64,000 nt of DNA from Bacillus crepusculi. Lineage in GTDB: Bacteria; Bacillota; Bacilli; Bacillales; Bacillaceae. Both the position numbers and the translations under genes were made by a program. Positions 39,656 to 49,110 of this stretch are shown piece after piece (position 1 is the stretch's first letter; each line of letters begins with the position of its first letter). The stretch is taken from positions 496,001-560,000 of the forward strand of contig NZ_JACXXE010000002.1 of NCBI RefSeq assembly GCF_014764715.1, read 5' to 3'. The notes beneath the pieces are model-generated. The model was not told the DNA's origin. It saw nothing but the letters and a program-made list of their open reading frames with translations, and searched no databases.

Positions 39656-39669
39656 TTTCCTTAGGGAAA
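39656..39669. promoter_or_regulatory. MntR-like operator
   Basis: TTTCC-TTAG-GGAAA, close to the TTTnCnTnAnGGAAA pattern of MntR boxes. About 100 bases upstream of the ATPase start; the promoter itself was not resolved. This and the cadA control region are what fills the 428-base gap. Confidence 0.5.
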
Positions 39670-39848
39670 ATTTTATTTTATTTTAAGCGTATGTCCCTCA
39701 TTTGTAAAGAGAAATGATGAACTCATCTCATCAAAGCACAAACGATTGTTTTTATGTTATGCAAGGAGCGGGGGACATGAGCTTGGTTTATTGAAAATCC
39801 AAGTGACCCGAACAGGCACAAAAAAACAAACCATTTGTTTATAAATCA

Positions 39849-39913
39849 TTGACAGTTGATCAGAACTCCGCATATAATAAGGGTAATTCAATATATGAAT
39901 ATATGCTCATATA
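39849..39913 (+). promoter_or_regulatory. cadA promoter with CzrA-type operator
   Basis: TTGACA (39849-39854), 18 bases, TATAAT (39873-39878), a near-consensus promoter. The palindrome TATATGA-N8-TCATATA (39892-39913) lies just past the transcription start, matching the form of CzrA/SmtB-type operators; B. subtilis CzrA controls cadA. Confidence 0.75.
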
Positions 39914-39982
39914 TAATATCTACAGCGGCTGATAGGTTTGATTGAATCAGGGAAGGCTACTTATATAGAAAAAGGTGAGAAC

Positions 39983-42082
39983 ATGAAAAAGATGAAGGAT
40001 GAATACGTATTAAGCGGTCTTGATTGTGGAAACTGTGCACGTAAAATCGAAACAGGTGTCAGTAAAATGGATGGCGTTGAAGCTTGCTCCGTTAACTTTG
40101 CGACAGGCACATTGACGGTCACACATGCAGATAAGCAAGAAACGATGTCAAAGCGTATTGAAAAAACCGTTCAATCCATTGAACCTCATGTGAGTGTATC
40201 ACCAAAAGAAGAAGGACATCACCACGATCATGATCATGGGACGAAGAATTTAAAAACGATTGTGCTGAAATTAATTGGCGGTGCCGTCATTGGAACAGCA
40301 GCTTATTTTATACCTGAAGATGGTTTATTGAAATTCATCATGTTTTTCGCAGCGTATTTACTAGTCGGCGGTGATGTCGTCTTTAAAGCGCTGAAAAATA
40401 TTGTACGCGGTCAAGTATTTGATGAGAATTTCTTAATGACCATTGCAACGGTTGGGGCATTTGTTATTCAGCAATATCCAGAGGCACTGGCTGTCATGCT
40501 GTTTTACCAAATTGGAGAGCTTTTCCAAGGGGCGGCAGTGAACCGTTCAAGACGATCAATTAGTGAATTAATGAATATTCGCCCTGAATATGCGAATCTC
40601 AAAGTAGGACATGAAACGAAAAAAGTGAAGCCGGAGGAAGTAAAGGCGGGTGACCGCATCGTTGTTAAGCCAGGTGAGAAAATTCCGCTGGACGGACTTG
40701 TTATTGAAGGTTATTCACTTGTGGATACCTCTGCATTAACAGGGGAATCTGTTCCTCGAGATGTAGAAGCAGGGAATGAGGTTCTCGCAGGATTTGTGAA
40801 TCAAAATGGAATTCTTGACATTGAAGTACAAAAAGAGCTAAGCGAATCAGCGGTGTCGAAGATTTTAGATTTGGTTGAGAATGCGAGTAGCCGAAAAGCA
40901 CAGACAGAAAACTTTATCACAAAGTTTGCAAAATACTACACACCGGCTGTCGTTGTATTAGCATTATTGCTTGCTTTTGTGCCGCCGCTTTTCATTCCAT
41001 CAGCACAATTGTCTGACTGGGTGTACCGGGCGCTTGTCTTTCTCGTGATCTCTTGTCCTTGTGCACTGGTTGTCTCTATCCCGTTAGGTTTCTTCGGTGG
41101 AATCGGTGCAGCTTCTAAACGAGGCATCTTAGTGAAAGGCAGTAACTATCTTGAAGCGCTGAACTCTGTACGCTATGCTGTGTTTGATAAAACAGGCACC
41201 CTCACAAAAGGGAATTTCACGGTGACCAATATCGTGACAACTAGCGACAAATGGTCAGAAGAGCAGCTGCTTTCTTTTGCGGCTTTAGCAGAAGCGCATT
41301 CCTCTCATCCTATTGCTGAATCGATTAAGGCTGCATACGGCTCGCCGCTTGATGAGAGCCAGATTGAAGCATATGAGGACATTGCAGGACATGGCATTAA
41401 AGCCACAATCAGCGGTTCCCATGTTTTAGCGGGAAATCATCGCCTGATGGAACGAGAAGGCATTACGTATGAAAAAGAAAAACGAAGCGGAACCGTTGTA
41501 TACATGGCCATTAATGGTGAGTTTGCCGGATCTATTTTGATTGCAGATGAATTAAAGGATGATGCAATTGAAGCGATCTCTGCTTTAAAAGCATCTGGGA
41601 TTCAAACAGTGATGCTCACTGGTGATTCTAAGCAAGTTGGAACAGCGGTCGCACAGCAAATTGGCATTGATGAAGTGCATGCAGAATTATTGCCGCAGGA
41701 CAAAGTAACGAAATTAGAAGACATTGATCAGAAAAAAGCCCCTCACGAAAAATTATTGTTTGTTGGGGACGGCATTAATGATACACCGGTATTAGCAAGA
41801 GCAGACATAGGGATTGCGATGGGCGGACTTGGATCAGATGCAGCTGTAGAAGCGGCTGATGTCGTCATCATGACAGACCAGCCGTCAAAAGTTGCAGAAG
41901 CCATTGCTGTTGCTAAACGAACAAGAAGGATTGTATGGCAAAATATTGCGTTTGCTCTTGGGGTCAAAGGCGTGTTCCTATTACTTGGTGCCTTCGGTAT
42001 TGCGACCATGTGGGAAGCCGTTTTCTCGGATGTCGGTGTAACGGTACTCGCTGTTTTAAATGCGATGAGGGTCATGAAATAA
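39983..42082 (+). CDS. cadA: Cadmium/zinc-exporting P1B-type ATPase
   Basis: 699 residues from ATG 39983, after AAAGGTGAG. One N-terminal metal-binding domain has GLDCGNC, followed by a His/Asp-rich run (HHHDHDH). Membrane CPC is at 358-360, DKTGT starts at Asp402, and ALTGES, SSHP and GDGIND are intact. It expels Cd, Zn and Co. Equivalent to B. subtilis YvgW/CadA by length and by position before bdbDC. Confidence 0.95.
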   Translation: MKKMKDEYVLSGLDCGNCARKIETGVSKMDGVEACSVNFATGTLTVTHADKQETMSKRIEKTVQSIEPHVSVSPKEEGHHHDHDHGTKNLKTIVLKLIGGAVIGTAAYFIPEDGLLKFIMFFAAYLLVGGDVVFKALKNIVRGQVFDENFLMTIATVGAFVIQQYPEALAVMLFYQIGELFQGAAVNRSRRSISELMNIRPEYANLKVGHETKKVKPEEVKAGDRIVVKPGEKIPLDGLVIEGYSLVDTSALTGESVPRDVEAGNEVLAGFVNQNGILDIEVQKELSESAVSKILDLVENASSRKAQTENFITKFAKYYTPAVVVLALLLAFVPPLFIPSAQLSDWVYRALVFLVISCPCALVVSIPLGFFGGIGAASKRGILVKGSNYLEALNSVRYAVFDKTGTLTKGNFTVTNIVTTSDKWSEEQLLSFAALAEAHSSHPIAESIKAAYGSPLDESQIEAYEDIAGHGIKATISGSHVLAGNHRLMEREGITYEKEKRSGTVVYMAINGEFAGSILIADELKDDAIEAISALKASGIQTVMLTGDSKQVGTAVAQQIGIDEVHAELLPQDKVTKLEDIDQKKAPHEKLLFVGDGINDTPVLARADIGIAMGGLGSDAAVEAADVVIMTDQPSKVAEAIAVAKRTRRIVWQNIAFALGVKGVFLLLGAFGIATMWEAVFSDVGVTVLAVLNAMRVMK

Positions 42083-42224
42083 AATTGTAAGGAAAAATTC
42101 ATGAATACCATCTTTCATAATGGACCCCCTCTTGTTAAAATAGAAGAAGTTGGATAATGGCATTTTTCTAAGCTATTATCCTTTTTCTTTTTTAAGGAAT
42201 GAAAAAGATAAGGTAGGTGCTTTT

Positions 42225-42911
42225 GTGAGTAAAAAAAATAATCAATCTTCATCCATTAAATTTGCTGTCATTTTAACCATCATTGCAGCTCTTCTCATCG
42301 GTATTTTCGTTGTGATTGGAGGCAATAACAGCAAAGAAGCACAAACAGTGGACAGTAAGCCTTCTATTAAAGGGCAGCCTGTCATGGGAGACAAAAACGC
42401 AGCGGTGCAAATCGTCGAGTTTGGGGACTACAAATGTCCATCATGTAAATCATTTGAAACAGACATTTTCCCAAAACTGAAAGCAGACTACATAGATAAA
42501 GGCGATGTATCCTTTTCATTTATTAACTTACCACTGCCTGTTCATGGAGATGGCGCAGTGTTAGCAGCACTAGCTTCTGAAGAAGTGTGGAAAGAGGATC
42601 CAAAAAACTTCTGGGCATTTCATGAAGCGGTCTATCAAGCACAGCCAGATAGTGAAGCTGAATGGGTGACACCTGCTAAGCTGACGGAACTAGCGAAGAA
42701 GACAACAAAAATTGATACGGACAAGCTGAAAGACAACCTTTCCAAGAAAACGTATCAATCTCAGCTGAACACAGACGATCAGCTTGTGAATGAATTCAAA
42801 GTCAATGCAACACCAACGATCTTCATTAACAATAAACAAGTCCAAAACTTCTATGACTATGATGAAATCAAAGAATTAATTGATCAAGAGCTTAAAGGGA
42901 AAAAATCATGA
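42225..42911 (+). CDS. bdbD: Extracytoplasmic thiol-disulfide oxidase BdbD
   Basis: 228 residues from GTG 42225, after AAGGTAGG. An N-terminal signal-anchor (about residues 12-32) precedes a DsbA-like thioredoxin fold with the active site CPSC (71-74) and the cis-Pro loop NATPTIFIN. It introduces disulfides into secreted proteins, including ComGC in competence, and is reoxidised by BdbC. The two genes overlap by 4 bases. Confidence 0.94.
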   Translation: MSKKNNQSSSIKFAVILTIIAALLIGIFVVIGGNNSKEAQTVDSKPSIKGQPVMGDKNAAVQIVEFGDYKCPSCKSFETDIFPKLKADYIDKGDVSFSFINLPLPVHGDGAVLAALASEEVWKEDPKNFWAFHEAVYQAQPDSEAEWVTPAKLTELAKKTTKIDTDKLKDNLSKKTYQSQLNTDDQLVNEFKVNATPTIFINNKQVQNFYDYDEIKELIDQELKGKKS

Positions 42912-43321
42912 AAAATAAGTTAGTTTACTTATACAGTGCTTGGATTGTCTCTATCGTTGCGACGATGAGCAGCCTGTATTTAAGTGAAGTAAAGAAGTTT
43001 ATTCCATGCGACCTGTGCTGGTTTCAGCGCATTTTCATGTACCCGCTCGTGCTTTTACTTGGAATCGCTACATTCCGCGGTGATGTCAAAGTGAAATATT
43101 ACGTCCTGCCTTTGGCTGTGATTGGTGCTTGTTTTTCCATCTATCATTATATGGAACAAAAGATACCAGGCTTTGCATCAATTCGCCCTTGCCTGAGCGG
43201 CATTCCTTGTTCCTTTGATTATCTAAATTGGTTTGGTTTTATCACCATTCCACTCTTAGCACTTATTGCATTTATTCTCATCATCATCAGTATGTTGCTG
43301 TTAAATGCAAAAGAAGATTGA
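42908..43321 (+). CDS. bdbC: Disulfide oxidoreductase BdbC (DsbB family)
   Basis: 137 residues, four membrane segments. The first cysteine pair is in PCDLCWFQR and the second in RPCLSGIPCSF. It passes electrons from BdbD to quinone. Start overlaps the bdbD stop (ATGA). Confidence 0.95.
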   Translation: MKNKLVYLYSAWIVSIVATMSSLYLSEVKKFIPCDLCWFQRIFMYPLVLLLGIATFRGDVKVKYYVLPLAVIGACFSIYHYMEQKIPGFASIRPCLSGIPCSFDYLNWFGFITIPLLALIAFILIIISMLLLNAKED

Positions 43322-43326
43322 GAGGG

Positions 43327-43355
43327 TAGCCTGCGTTCAAGCGGGCTATTTTTTA
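43327..43355 (+). terminator. Terminator after bdbC
   Basis: An 8-bp stem TAGCCTGC/GCGGGCTA (one G-T pair), 6-base loop and T tract. Confidence 0.85.
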
Positions 43356-43469
43356 TTTTTGCAAAAAGATAAAATTTAAAGAAAATTTGTATTGCTTTTC
43401 GCCTGTGTCAGATATACATTAAGGGGAGAGTGTTAGATGATCAGATCATGGTAAGGAGATAAGCGGAAA

Positions 43470-44081
43470 ATGGCATGGGAAGTCTTAAGTATCATTGGCA
43501 TTATCGCATTCGCCATTAGTGGTGCGATTGTGGCAATGGAGGAAGAGTACGATATTCTTGGTGTGTACATTTTAGGGATTGTGACCGCATTTGGCGGTGG
43601 AGCGATTCGTAATCTATTAATCGGTCTCCCGGTGTCTGCTTTATGGTCACAGGGGAAGATGTTTACGATTGCACTCGTGTCCATTACGATTGTGTTTCTA
43701 TTTCCAAAGCTCTTGCTCAAGCATTGGAGTACATGGGGGAATTTCTCGGATGCGATCGGATTAGCAGCGTTTGCGATTCAAGGCGCATTATTTGCTGTGC
43801 AAAGAGAGCTTCCGCTCAGTGCGGTCATTGTGGCAGCCATTTTGACTGGAAGCGGCGGCGGAATTGTGCGTGATTTATTGGCAGGGCGAAAGCCACTTGT
43901 GCTAAAAGCAGAGATTTACGCCGTATGGGCAGCACTTGGCGGCTTATTTGTAGGTCTTGGTTTAGCCCAGGGAGAGCTTGCTTTGTATCTGCTGTTTCTC
44001 ATCCTTGTCGTATGCAGGGTTTGCTCCTACTTATTCAAATGGCGGCTTCCCGCTAGGTCTTATTTTTTAAATAAAGGGTAA
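43470..44081 (+). CDS. yvgT: TRIC/UPF0126 membrane channel protein YvgT
   Basis: 203 residues, seven hydrophobic segments made of two similar halves (AFAISGAIVAMEE...GGGAIRNLLIG and AFAIQGALFAVQ...GGGIVRDLLAG). The GGG(I/A)RD motifs are typical of prokaryotic TRIC-like cation channels. The ATG at 43470 follows AAGGAGA. The ion is not known here. Confidence 0.9.
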   Translation: MAWEVLSIIGIIAFAISGAIVAMEEEYDILGVYILGIVTAFGGGAIRNLLIGLPVSALWSQGKMFTIALVSITIVFLFPKLLLKHWSTWGNFSDAIGLAAFAIQGALFAVQRELPLSAVIVAAILTGSGGGIVRDLLAGRKPLVLKAEIYAVWAALGGLFVGLGLAQGELALYLLFLILVVCRVCSYLFKWRLPARSYFLNKG

Positions 44082-44084
44082 AGC

Positions 44085-44110
44085 GAAAAAGGGCGATTCC
44101 GCTCTTTTTT
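44085..44110 (+). terminator. Terminator after yvgT
   Basis: AAAAAGGGCG-ATTC-CGCTCTTTTT stem-loop with one G-T pair and a long T tract. Confidence 0.85.
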
Positions 44111-44165
44111 TTGCGCTCATTTTGTTTGCTACGAGCTGGATGTCAGCAGATGATGGAGTTTTCGT

Positions 44166-44260
44166 GTAAAATAAAAGCAGGGTCTTTTGTTCATCATTGG
44201 AACAATACATGTGATGAAAATTTTGTCAGCTGGCTGAATATCTAGATTCAGCCTTTTTTT
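44166..44260 (+). promoter_or_regulatory. Leader with intrinsic terminator upstream of nhaK (possible attenuator or small RNA)
   Basis: A TAAAAT -10-like box (44166-44171, weak -35) is followed by TTGTTC/GAACAA and overlapping TTCATCA/TGATGAA pairings (about 44187-44219), which exclude each other. An intrinsic terminator follows, GGCTGAAT-ATCTAG-ATTCAGCC plus seven T (44232-44260). The nhaK start lies 150 bases further. No known riboswitch family was recognised. The remaining bases of this 330-base gap show nothing else. Confidence 0.45.
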
Positions 44261-44411
44261 GCCTAGATGGATTGTTATGTGTTTGGTTTTATTTTTTGCG
44301 GAATACTAAAAAAGCACTTATGATCGGACGGATGAATCAATATGAAATGAACACATCTTTGCATGTAAGCAAAACTTGACGAAAAAATGAAATTAGGAGG
44401 GACATGTACTA

Positions 44412-46427
44412 GTGGAGATTTTTTTGGCAGTGCTCGTATTACTGGCACTTATTGCATCATCTAATATTATCAATCGTTTTGTACCCTTTATTCCGGTCCC
44501 ATTAATTCAAGTGGGCTTAGGCATTTTGGTGGCCGCTTTTCCTTCAGGTTTACATATTTCTTTAAATCCTGAGCTGTTTTTCGTGTTATTCATTGCGCCG
44601 TTATTATTTAATGACGGGAAGCGTACCCCAAGGGATGAGCTATGGAAATTAAGAGCACCGATTCTCCTTTTAGCGCTTGGCTTAGTGTTTGCGACAGTCA
44701 TCGTAGCGGGATATACCATTCATTGGATGATTCCAAGTATACCGCTTCCAGCCGCATTTGCGCTTGCAGCGATACTATCACCGACAGATGTGGTCGCAGT
44801 GAGTGCCTTATCCAGCCGTGTCAATATGCCAAAAGGCATCATGAGGCTGCTGGAAGGCGAAGGGCTGATGAACGATGCGTCAGGACTTGTCGCCTTTAAA
44901 TTTGCCATTGCCGCAACGGTTACTGGGGCCTTTTCGATTGCTGAGGCATCCTTTAGCTTTGTTCTGATTGCCGCTGGTGGTTTATTGACCGGATTTATTC
45001 TATCCTTTTTTATCATTCGTTTTCGCTATTTTCTCCGCCGTTTAGGAATGGACGATGTCACGATGCACATCATCCTGCAAATCCTCACGCCATTTGTCAT
45101 CTATTTAGCAGCTGAAGAAATTGGTGTTTCCGGCATTTTAGCGGTTGTTGCTGGTGGTGTGACGCATGCCATTGAGCAAGATCGAATGGAAGCGAATTTA
45201 GCCAAACTACAAATTGCTTCTTCAAACACATGGAATATTATTTTATTTATTTTAAACGGCCTTGTATTCGTTTTACTTGGATTGCAGATTCCGGATGTGT
45301 CCAAAGTCATTTTCCAGGATGAAGCATTTAACAATATGCAGGTCATCAGTTATATCTTAATCATTACGTCGTGTCTGATGGTGCTCAGGTTCTTATGGGT
45401 ATGGCTGTTCTGGGCAGGTAACTGGAGTGTGACGAAAAAGCAGAATGTGAAAAAACCGAAGCTTCGCGCCTCGATGCTGATGACATTCTCTGGTGTTCGT
45501 GGGGCTGTCACATTAGCCGGTGCCTTCTCCATCCCATTTACACTTGCGGACGGTTCACCCTTTCCAGAGCGGCATTTGATTATTTTTCTGGCAGCAGGCG
45601 TCATCTTATGTACACTCATTTTAGCTAGTGTGTTACTCCCTATTTTATCTGAGAAAAAAGACAAGCAGATCGACGTGGACTTGGATACAAAGATTCAGCA
45701 TGCCAAACGGAAGCTGCTGAGAAGTGCCATTAAAACCTTAAAAGAAGGAATGAATGAGGAGAACAGGGAAGTGTCCCTTGCACTCATCAATGATTACCGA
45801 ATGAAGCTAAGGAATATCCAGCGTGAACCGTACCAGTTCGGGATGAGAAAACAAGAGAGAAAAATCAGGCTGCACGGCATTAAAGCCGAGCAGATGAAAC
45901 TTCAGCAGCTCATTGAGGAAGAGAAAATTGACAAAGAAGAAGCGTATGAGCTGCAAGAGAGATTTCATGAGCTGGAAATGCTCTATTCAAACTCCTTCAA
46001 AATTCGTTTTTCAAAAGTGAAGTTTCTGCGCTTGCTCCAATGGCTCCAATTATGGCGGCCGGATGAGCGCGGTTCAAAGGGCATTTTAGGAAACGAGGAA
46101 TCGTACAAACAAATCCGTAAGAAAACCGCCGAAGCTGCAGTGGATTCGATCAAACAGCATATGACAGATGAAAATAAACAGACCTGTCATCAAGTCATTG
46201 GTTTTTACAATCAAGTGATTTTCCGCTGTGAGCACAGTCCATCTTTCTTTCAGCAAAAGGATATTGCCTTTGACAGAAAGAAAAAGGAGCTCAACTTCCA
46301 AGCTGTACAAACGATTCGAAATGAAATTCAAACCTTATATGAAAATGGTGAAATCAATCGTGATATTGCCCATCATTTAAGGGAGTATATCAATGATATG
46401 GAAGCAGTCTTGCTAACCAATACGTGA
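44412..46427 (+). CDS. nhaK: CPA1-family Na+(K+)/H+ antiporter NhaK
   Basis: 671 residues from GTG 44412, after GGAGGG, the length of B. subtilis NhaK (YvgP). About twelve membrane segments (residues 1-410) include the ion-binding [13 protein letters not shown] and [15 protein letters not shown] motifs with the conserved Asp. A cytoplasmic helical, charged tail of about 250 residues follows. It exchanges monovalent cations for protons, supporting pH and salt tolerance. Confidence 0.94.
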   Translation: MEIFLAVLVLLALIASSNIINRFVPFIPVPLIQVGLGILVAAFPSGLHISLNPELFFVLFIAPLLFNDGKRTPRDELWKLRAPILLLALGLVFATVIVAGYTIHWMIPSIPLPAAFALAAILSPTDVVAVSALSSRVNMPKGIMRLLEGEGLMNDASGLVAFKFAIAATVTGAFSIAEASFSFVLIAAGGLLTGFILSFFIIRFRYFLRRLGMDDVTMHIILQILTPFVIYLAAEEIGVSGILAVVAGGVTHAIEQDRMEANLAKLQIASSNTWNIILFILNGLVFVLLGLQIPDVSKVIFQDEAFNNMQVISYILIITSCLMVLRFLWVWLFWAGNWSVTKKQNVKKPKLRASMLMTFSGVRGAVTLAGAFSIPFTLADGSPFPERHLIIFLAAGVILCTLILASVLLPILSEKKDKQIDVDLDTKIQHAKRKLLRSAIKTLKEGMNEENREVSLALINDYRMKLRNIQREPYQFGMRKQERKIRLHGIKAEQMKLQQLIEEEKIDKEEAYELQERFHELEMLYSNSFKIRFSKVKFLRLLQWLQLWRPDERGSKGILGNEESYKQIRKKTAEAAVDSIKQHMTDENKQTCHQVIGFYNQVIFRCEHSPSFFQQKDIAFDRKKKELNFQAVQTIRNEIQTLYENGEINRDIAHHLREYINDMEAVLLTNT

Positions 46428-46487
46428 TGTTGTCATCTCCTCCCCCATGTTTTATGATGAAGAAAGAGAACGAGCAGGGGGAGATCA

Positions 46488-47360
46488 ATGATGGCGTATT
46501 ATGGAGCAATTGAAGCTGGTGGTACAAAGTTTTGTTGTGCGATTGGCAATGAGCATGGGGAAATTGTAGAGGAATGGACGATTCCTACAGAGCATCCGGA
46601 AAAAACATTACAAAAGCTCATTCCTTTTTTTCAACAACATGAAATTGAAGCATTAGGAGTCGGCTCCTTTGGACCGATTTGTGTCCAAAAGGACGATCCT
46701 TCTTACGGTTATATCATGAACACGCCGAAAGTGGAGTGGAAGCATTACCCGTTCATCCCAGAACTTGAAAAGCAATTAGGTGTCCCTGTGCCCTTTACAA
46801 CAGATGTGAATGCGGCAGCACTAGGTGAATTAACAAAAGGGGCAGCCAAAGGGCTCAGCAGCTGTATGTATATGACGGTCGGAACGGGGATTGGTGCCGG
46901 AGCTGTTGTGAAAAATGAGCTTCTTCATGGGTATTCACATCCAGAGATGGGACATATTCTTGTCAGGCAGCATGAATCAGACCCGTTTGCAGGTGTCTGC
47001 CCGGCGCACGGTTCTTGTTTAGAAGGACTGGCCGCTGGACCAGCGATTGAGAAACGATGGGGAAAACCAGCCAAAGAGCTTACCCAGGAAGAATCGGTTT
47101 GGGCACTTGAAGCGGATTATTTGGCACAGGCATTGATGCAATACACGCTCATATTAAGCCCAGAGCGCATCATTATGGGCGGAGGCGTCATGAAGCAAAA
47201 GCAGCTATTTCCGCTGATTCGAAAGAAGCTTGCTGCCTATGTAAATGATTATGTAGACCTGCCGCCGCTTGATACATACATTGTCTCCCCGGGACTTGAG
47301 GACAAGGCTGGCATGACAGGCGCTTTATTTTTAGCCATCGAAGTTAAGAGAAACGCCTGA
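46488..47360 (+). CDS. ROK-family sugar kinase (fructokinase type)
   Basis: 290 residues (289 from the second ATG). The ATP-binding GAIEAGGTKF begins the protein, the sugar-binding TDVNAAALGE is near residue 105, and a ROK zinc-binding cluster is seen as HPEMGHI plus CPAHGSCLEG. It resembles putative fructokinases GmuE (YdhR) and ScrK. No sugar transporter or hydrolase gene is close, so the substrate stays uncertain. GGGGGAGA precedes the ATG. Confidence 0.85.
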   Translation: MMAYYGAIEAGGTKFCCAIGNEHGEIVEEWTIPTEHPEKTLQKLIPFFQQHEIEALGVGSFGPICVQKDDPSYGYIMNTPKVEWKHYPFIPELEKQLGVPVPFTTDVNAAALGELTKGAAKGLSSCMYMTVGTGIGAGAVVKNELLHGYSHPEMGHILVRQHESDPFAGVCPAHGSCLEGLAAGPAIEKRWGKPAKELTQEESVWALEADYLAQALMQYTLILSPERIIMGGGVMKQKQLFPLIRKKLAAYVNDYVDLPPLDTYIVSPGLEDKAGMTGALFLAIEVKRNA

Positions 47361-47429
47361 TAATAGAGTTTTGCAGCGCAACATGAGATAATGAAAAAGA
47401 TGGAATCTATAAAAAAGGTGGTTGTTAAA

Positions 47430-48275
47430 ATGGTCAAAAGCTTGAATGATACCGTAACACTGAATAACGGAGTGGAAATGCCTTGGTTTGGTTTAGGTGT
47501 ATTCAAAGTGGAGGACGGCAATCAAGTCGTAGATGCCGTAAAAGCAGCCATACGTAACGGATATCGCAGTATTGATACGGCTGCCGTTTATAAAAATGAG
47601 ACAGGCGTAGGGAAAGCCATTAAAGAATCTGGTGTGAAACGAGAAGAATTGTTCATTACGTCTAAAGTATGGAACACAGATCAAGGCTATGACAAGGCGC
47701 TCGCTGCATTCGACGCAAGCTTAAATCGGCTAGGTCTTGATTACTTAGACCTCTATTTAATTCATTGGCCTGGTCCAAATGCAGATACATTTAAAGACAC
47801 ATGGCGTGCGCTTGAGAAGCTTTATAAAGATGGAAAGGTCAGAGCGATTGGTGTCAGCAATTTCTACATTCAGCATTTAGAAGAGCTGTTAAAAGATGCC
47901 GAGGTTGTCCCAGCTGTGAACCAAGTCGAGTTTCATCCAAAACTGACGCTTGTCGAACTGCGTCAATACGCAAAGGAAAAAGGCATTCAAATTGAAGCGT
48001 GGTCGCCTCTTATGCAAGGGAAGCTGCTAGATCATGACGTATTGAAGGACATTGCTACACGCTACAACAAATCTGTTGCTCAGGTCATCCTGCGCTGGGA
48101 TCTGCAAAGCGGCGTCGTAACGATTCCAAAATCAATCAATGAAGAACGCATTAAACAAAATGCAGACATTTTTGACTTCGAGCTTTCTCAAGAACACATG
48201 GAAAAAATCAATGCATTAAACAATAACGAGCGCGTCGGCTCAAATCCAGAGACGATGACGGTTGGGTTTGAATAA
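47430..48275 (+). CDS. yvgN: Glyoxal/methylglyoxal reductase YvgN (aldo-keto reductase)
   Basis: 281 residues from ATG 47430, 8 bases after AAGGTGG; this gives the YvgN N-terminus. The TIM-barrel catalytic tetrad is visible: Asp and Tyr in SIDTAAVYKNE, Lys in ITSKVW and His in LIHWPG. NADPH-binding IPKS is near the C-terminus. It reduces methylglyoxal and related aldehydes. An ATG at 47391 has no ribosome-binding site. Confidence 0.93.
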   Translation: MVKSLNDTVTLNNGVEMPWFGLGVFKVEDGNQVVDAVKAAIRNGYRSIDTAAVYKNETGVGKAIKESGVKREELFITSKVWNTDQGYDKALAAFDASLNRLGLDYLDLYLIHWPGPNADTFKDTWRALEKLYKDGKVRAIGVSNFYIQHLEELLKDAEVVPAVNQVEFHPKLTLVELRQYAKEKGIQIEAWSPLMQGKLLDHDVLKDIATRYNKSVAQVILRWDLQSGVVTIPKSINEERIKQNADIFDFELSQEHMEKINALNNNERVGSNPETMTVGFE

Positions 48276-48298
48276 TAACAAAATAGAGTGATGTTAAG

Positions 48299-48359
48299 AA
48301 CACCTTTCGATAGGACTTGGGAGTGATAGACTTCTAAGACTATTGCAAAGGTGTTTTTT
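48299..48359 (+). terminator. Terminator after yvgN
   Basis: AACACCTTT/AAAGGTGTT stem with a long, partly paired 39-base loop, followed by T6. Between here and 48498 nothing else was recognised except a possible TTGGAA-18-TAATTT promoter just before the next gene. Confidence 0.75.
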
Positions 48360-48498
48360 GTTTCTATACATCTTAAAATGCAAGCTTATTTGGAAATTAT
48401 GAACAATTTCTTAAAACGAGCTTAATTTTATTGAATTTATTGGAAAATAAAAATACTTTATGGTAATTTATTGATTGTAAATAAAAGGAGGGGATTAG

Positions 48499-49002
48499 AT
48501 GAAAAAGGTCATTCTTAGCTTGTCGTTAACTTTAGGTGTTACGATCATACCTACAACATTTACTGAAGCAACAAATGTTGATGTCAGCAAGGAGCAAAAA
48601 GAAGTTCAAGAGGATTACTCTAGTCGTACCATGTATGTACAAACAATTAAAGAAACGGATAAAGGTGAGATGTCTACAAGTGCTTCGAAAGTTTATGCAA
48701 AAAGGCTCACCACGTCGCGAGGAAGCTTTCTAGCTTGGTCTAAATCATATGTTGATTGGAGATATTCCTCAGGTAAAGTCAAGTCGAGTTCAGGTTCTCA
48801 AGATGCCGGCTATGTCTTTCCTAACAAAGTTGAAAAAAACGGTTCGAAAAGATACTACAAGGGATCTAAAATTCATAAATGGGCACATAAAACGACACTT
48901 AAATTTGGGGCACCTACTCCATGGGGAGATGTTACTTTTGTAAGTAACTCTTATACAGATCGAGTGTGGGTAAACGGAAAAGGGAAACATGGTTGGGATT
49001 AA
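48499..49002 (+). CDS. Secreted basic, Trp/Tyr-rich protein, possible bacteriocin
   Basis: 167 residues, strong AAAGGAGGGG before the ATG. A signal peptide (MKKVILSLSLTLGVTIIP...) probably ends around residues 22-25. The mature part has no Cys, is Lys- and Ser-rich, and carries six Trp (AWSK, DWRY, HKWAH, TPWGD, RVWVN, HGWD). No domain was recognised. It heads an ABC-transporter pair, and the cassette interrupts the yvgN-yvgM(modB) order of B. subtilis. A lactococcin-972-like or other class III bacteriocin is possible; a secreted adhesin-like or toxin protein is another option. Confidence 0.7.
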   Translation: MKKVILSLSLTLGVTIIPTTFTEATNVDVSKEQKEVQEDYSSRTMYVQTIKETDKGEMSTSASKVYAKRLTTSRGSFLAWSKSYVDWRYSSGKVKSSSGSQDAGYVFPNKVEKNGSKRYYKGSKIHKWAHKTTLKFGAPTPWGDVTFVSNSYTDRVWVNGKGKHGWD

Positions 49003-49110
49003 CTTCATAGTTTAATTGAAAAGGCGCTACTTATGAACCATTTACAAATGATAGTGGCGCTGTTTAAATATTATAGATAATCTCAATAAATACCAAGAGA
49101 GGTTTTGGAA

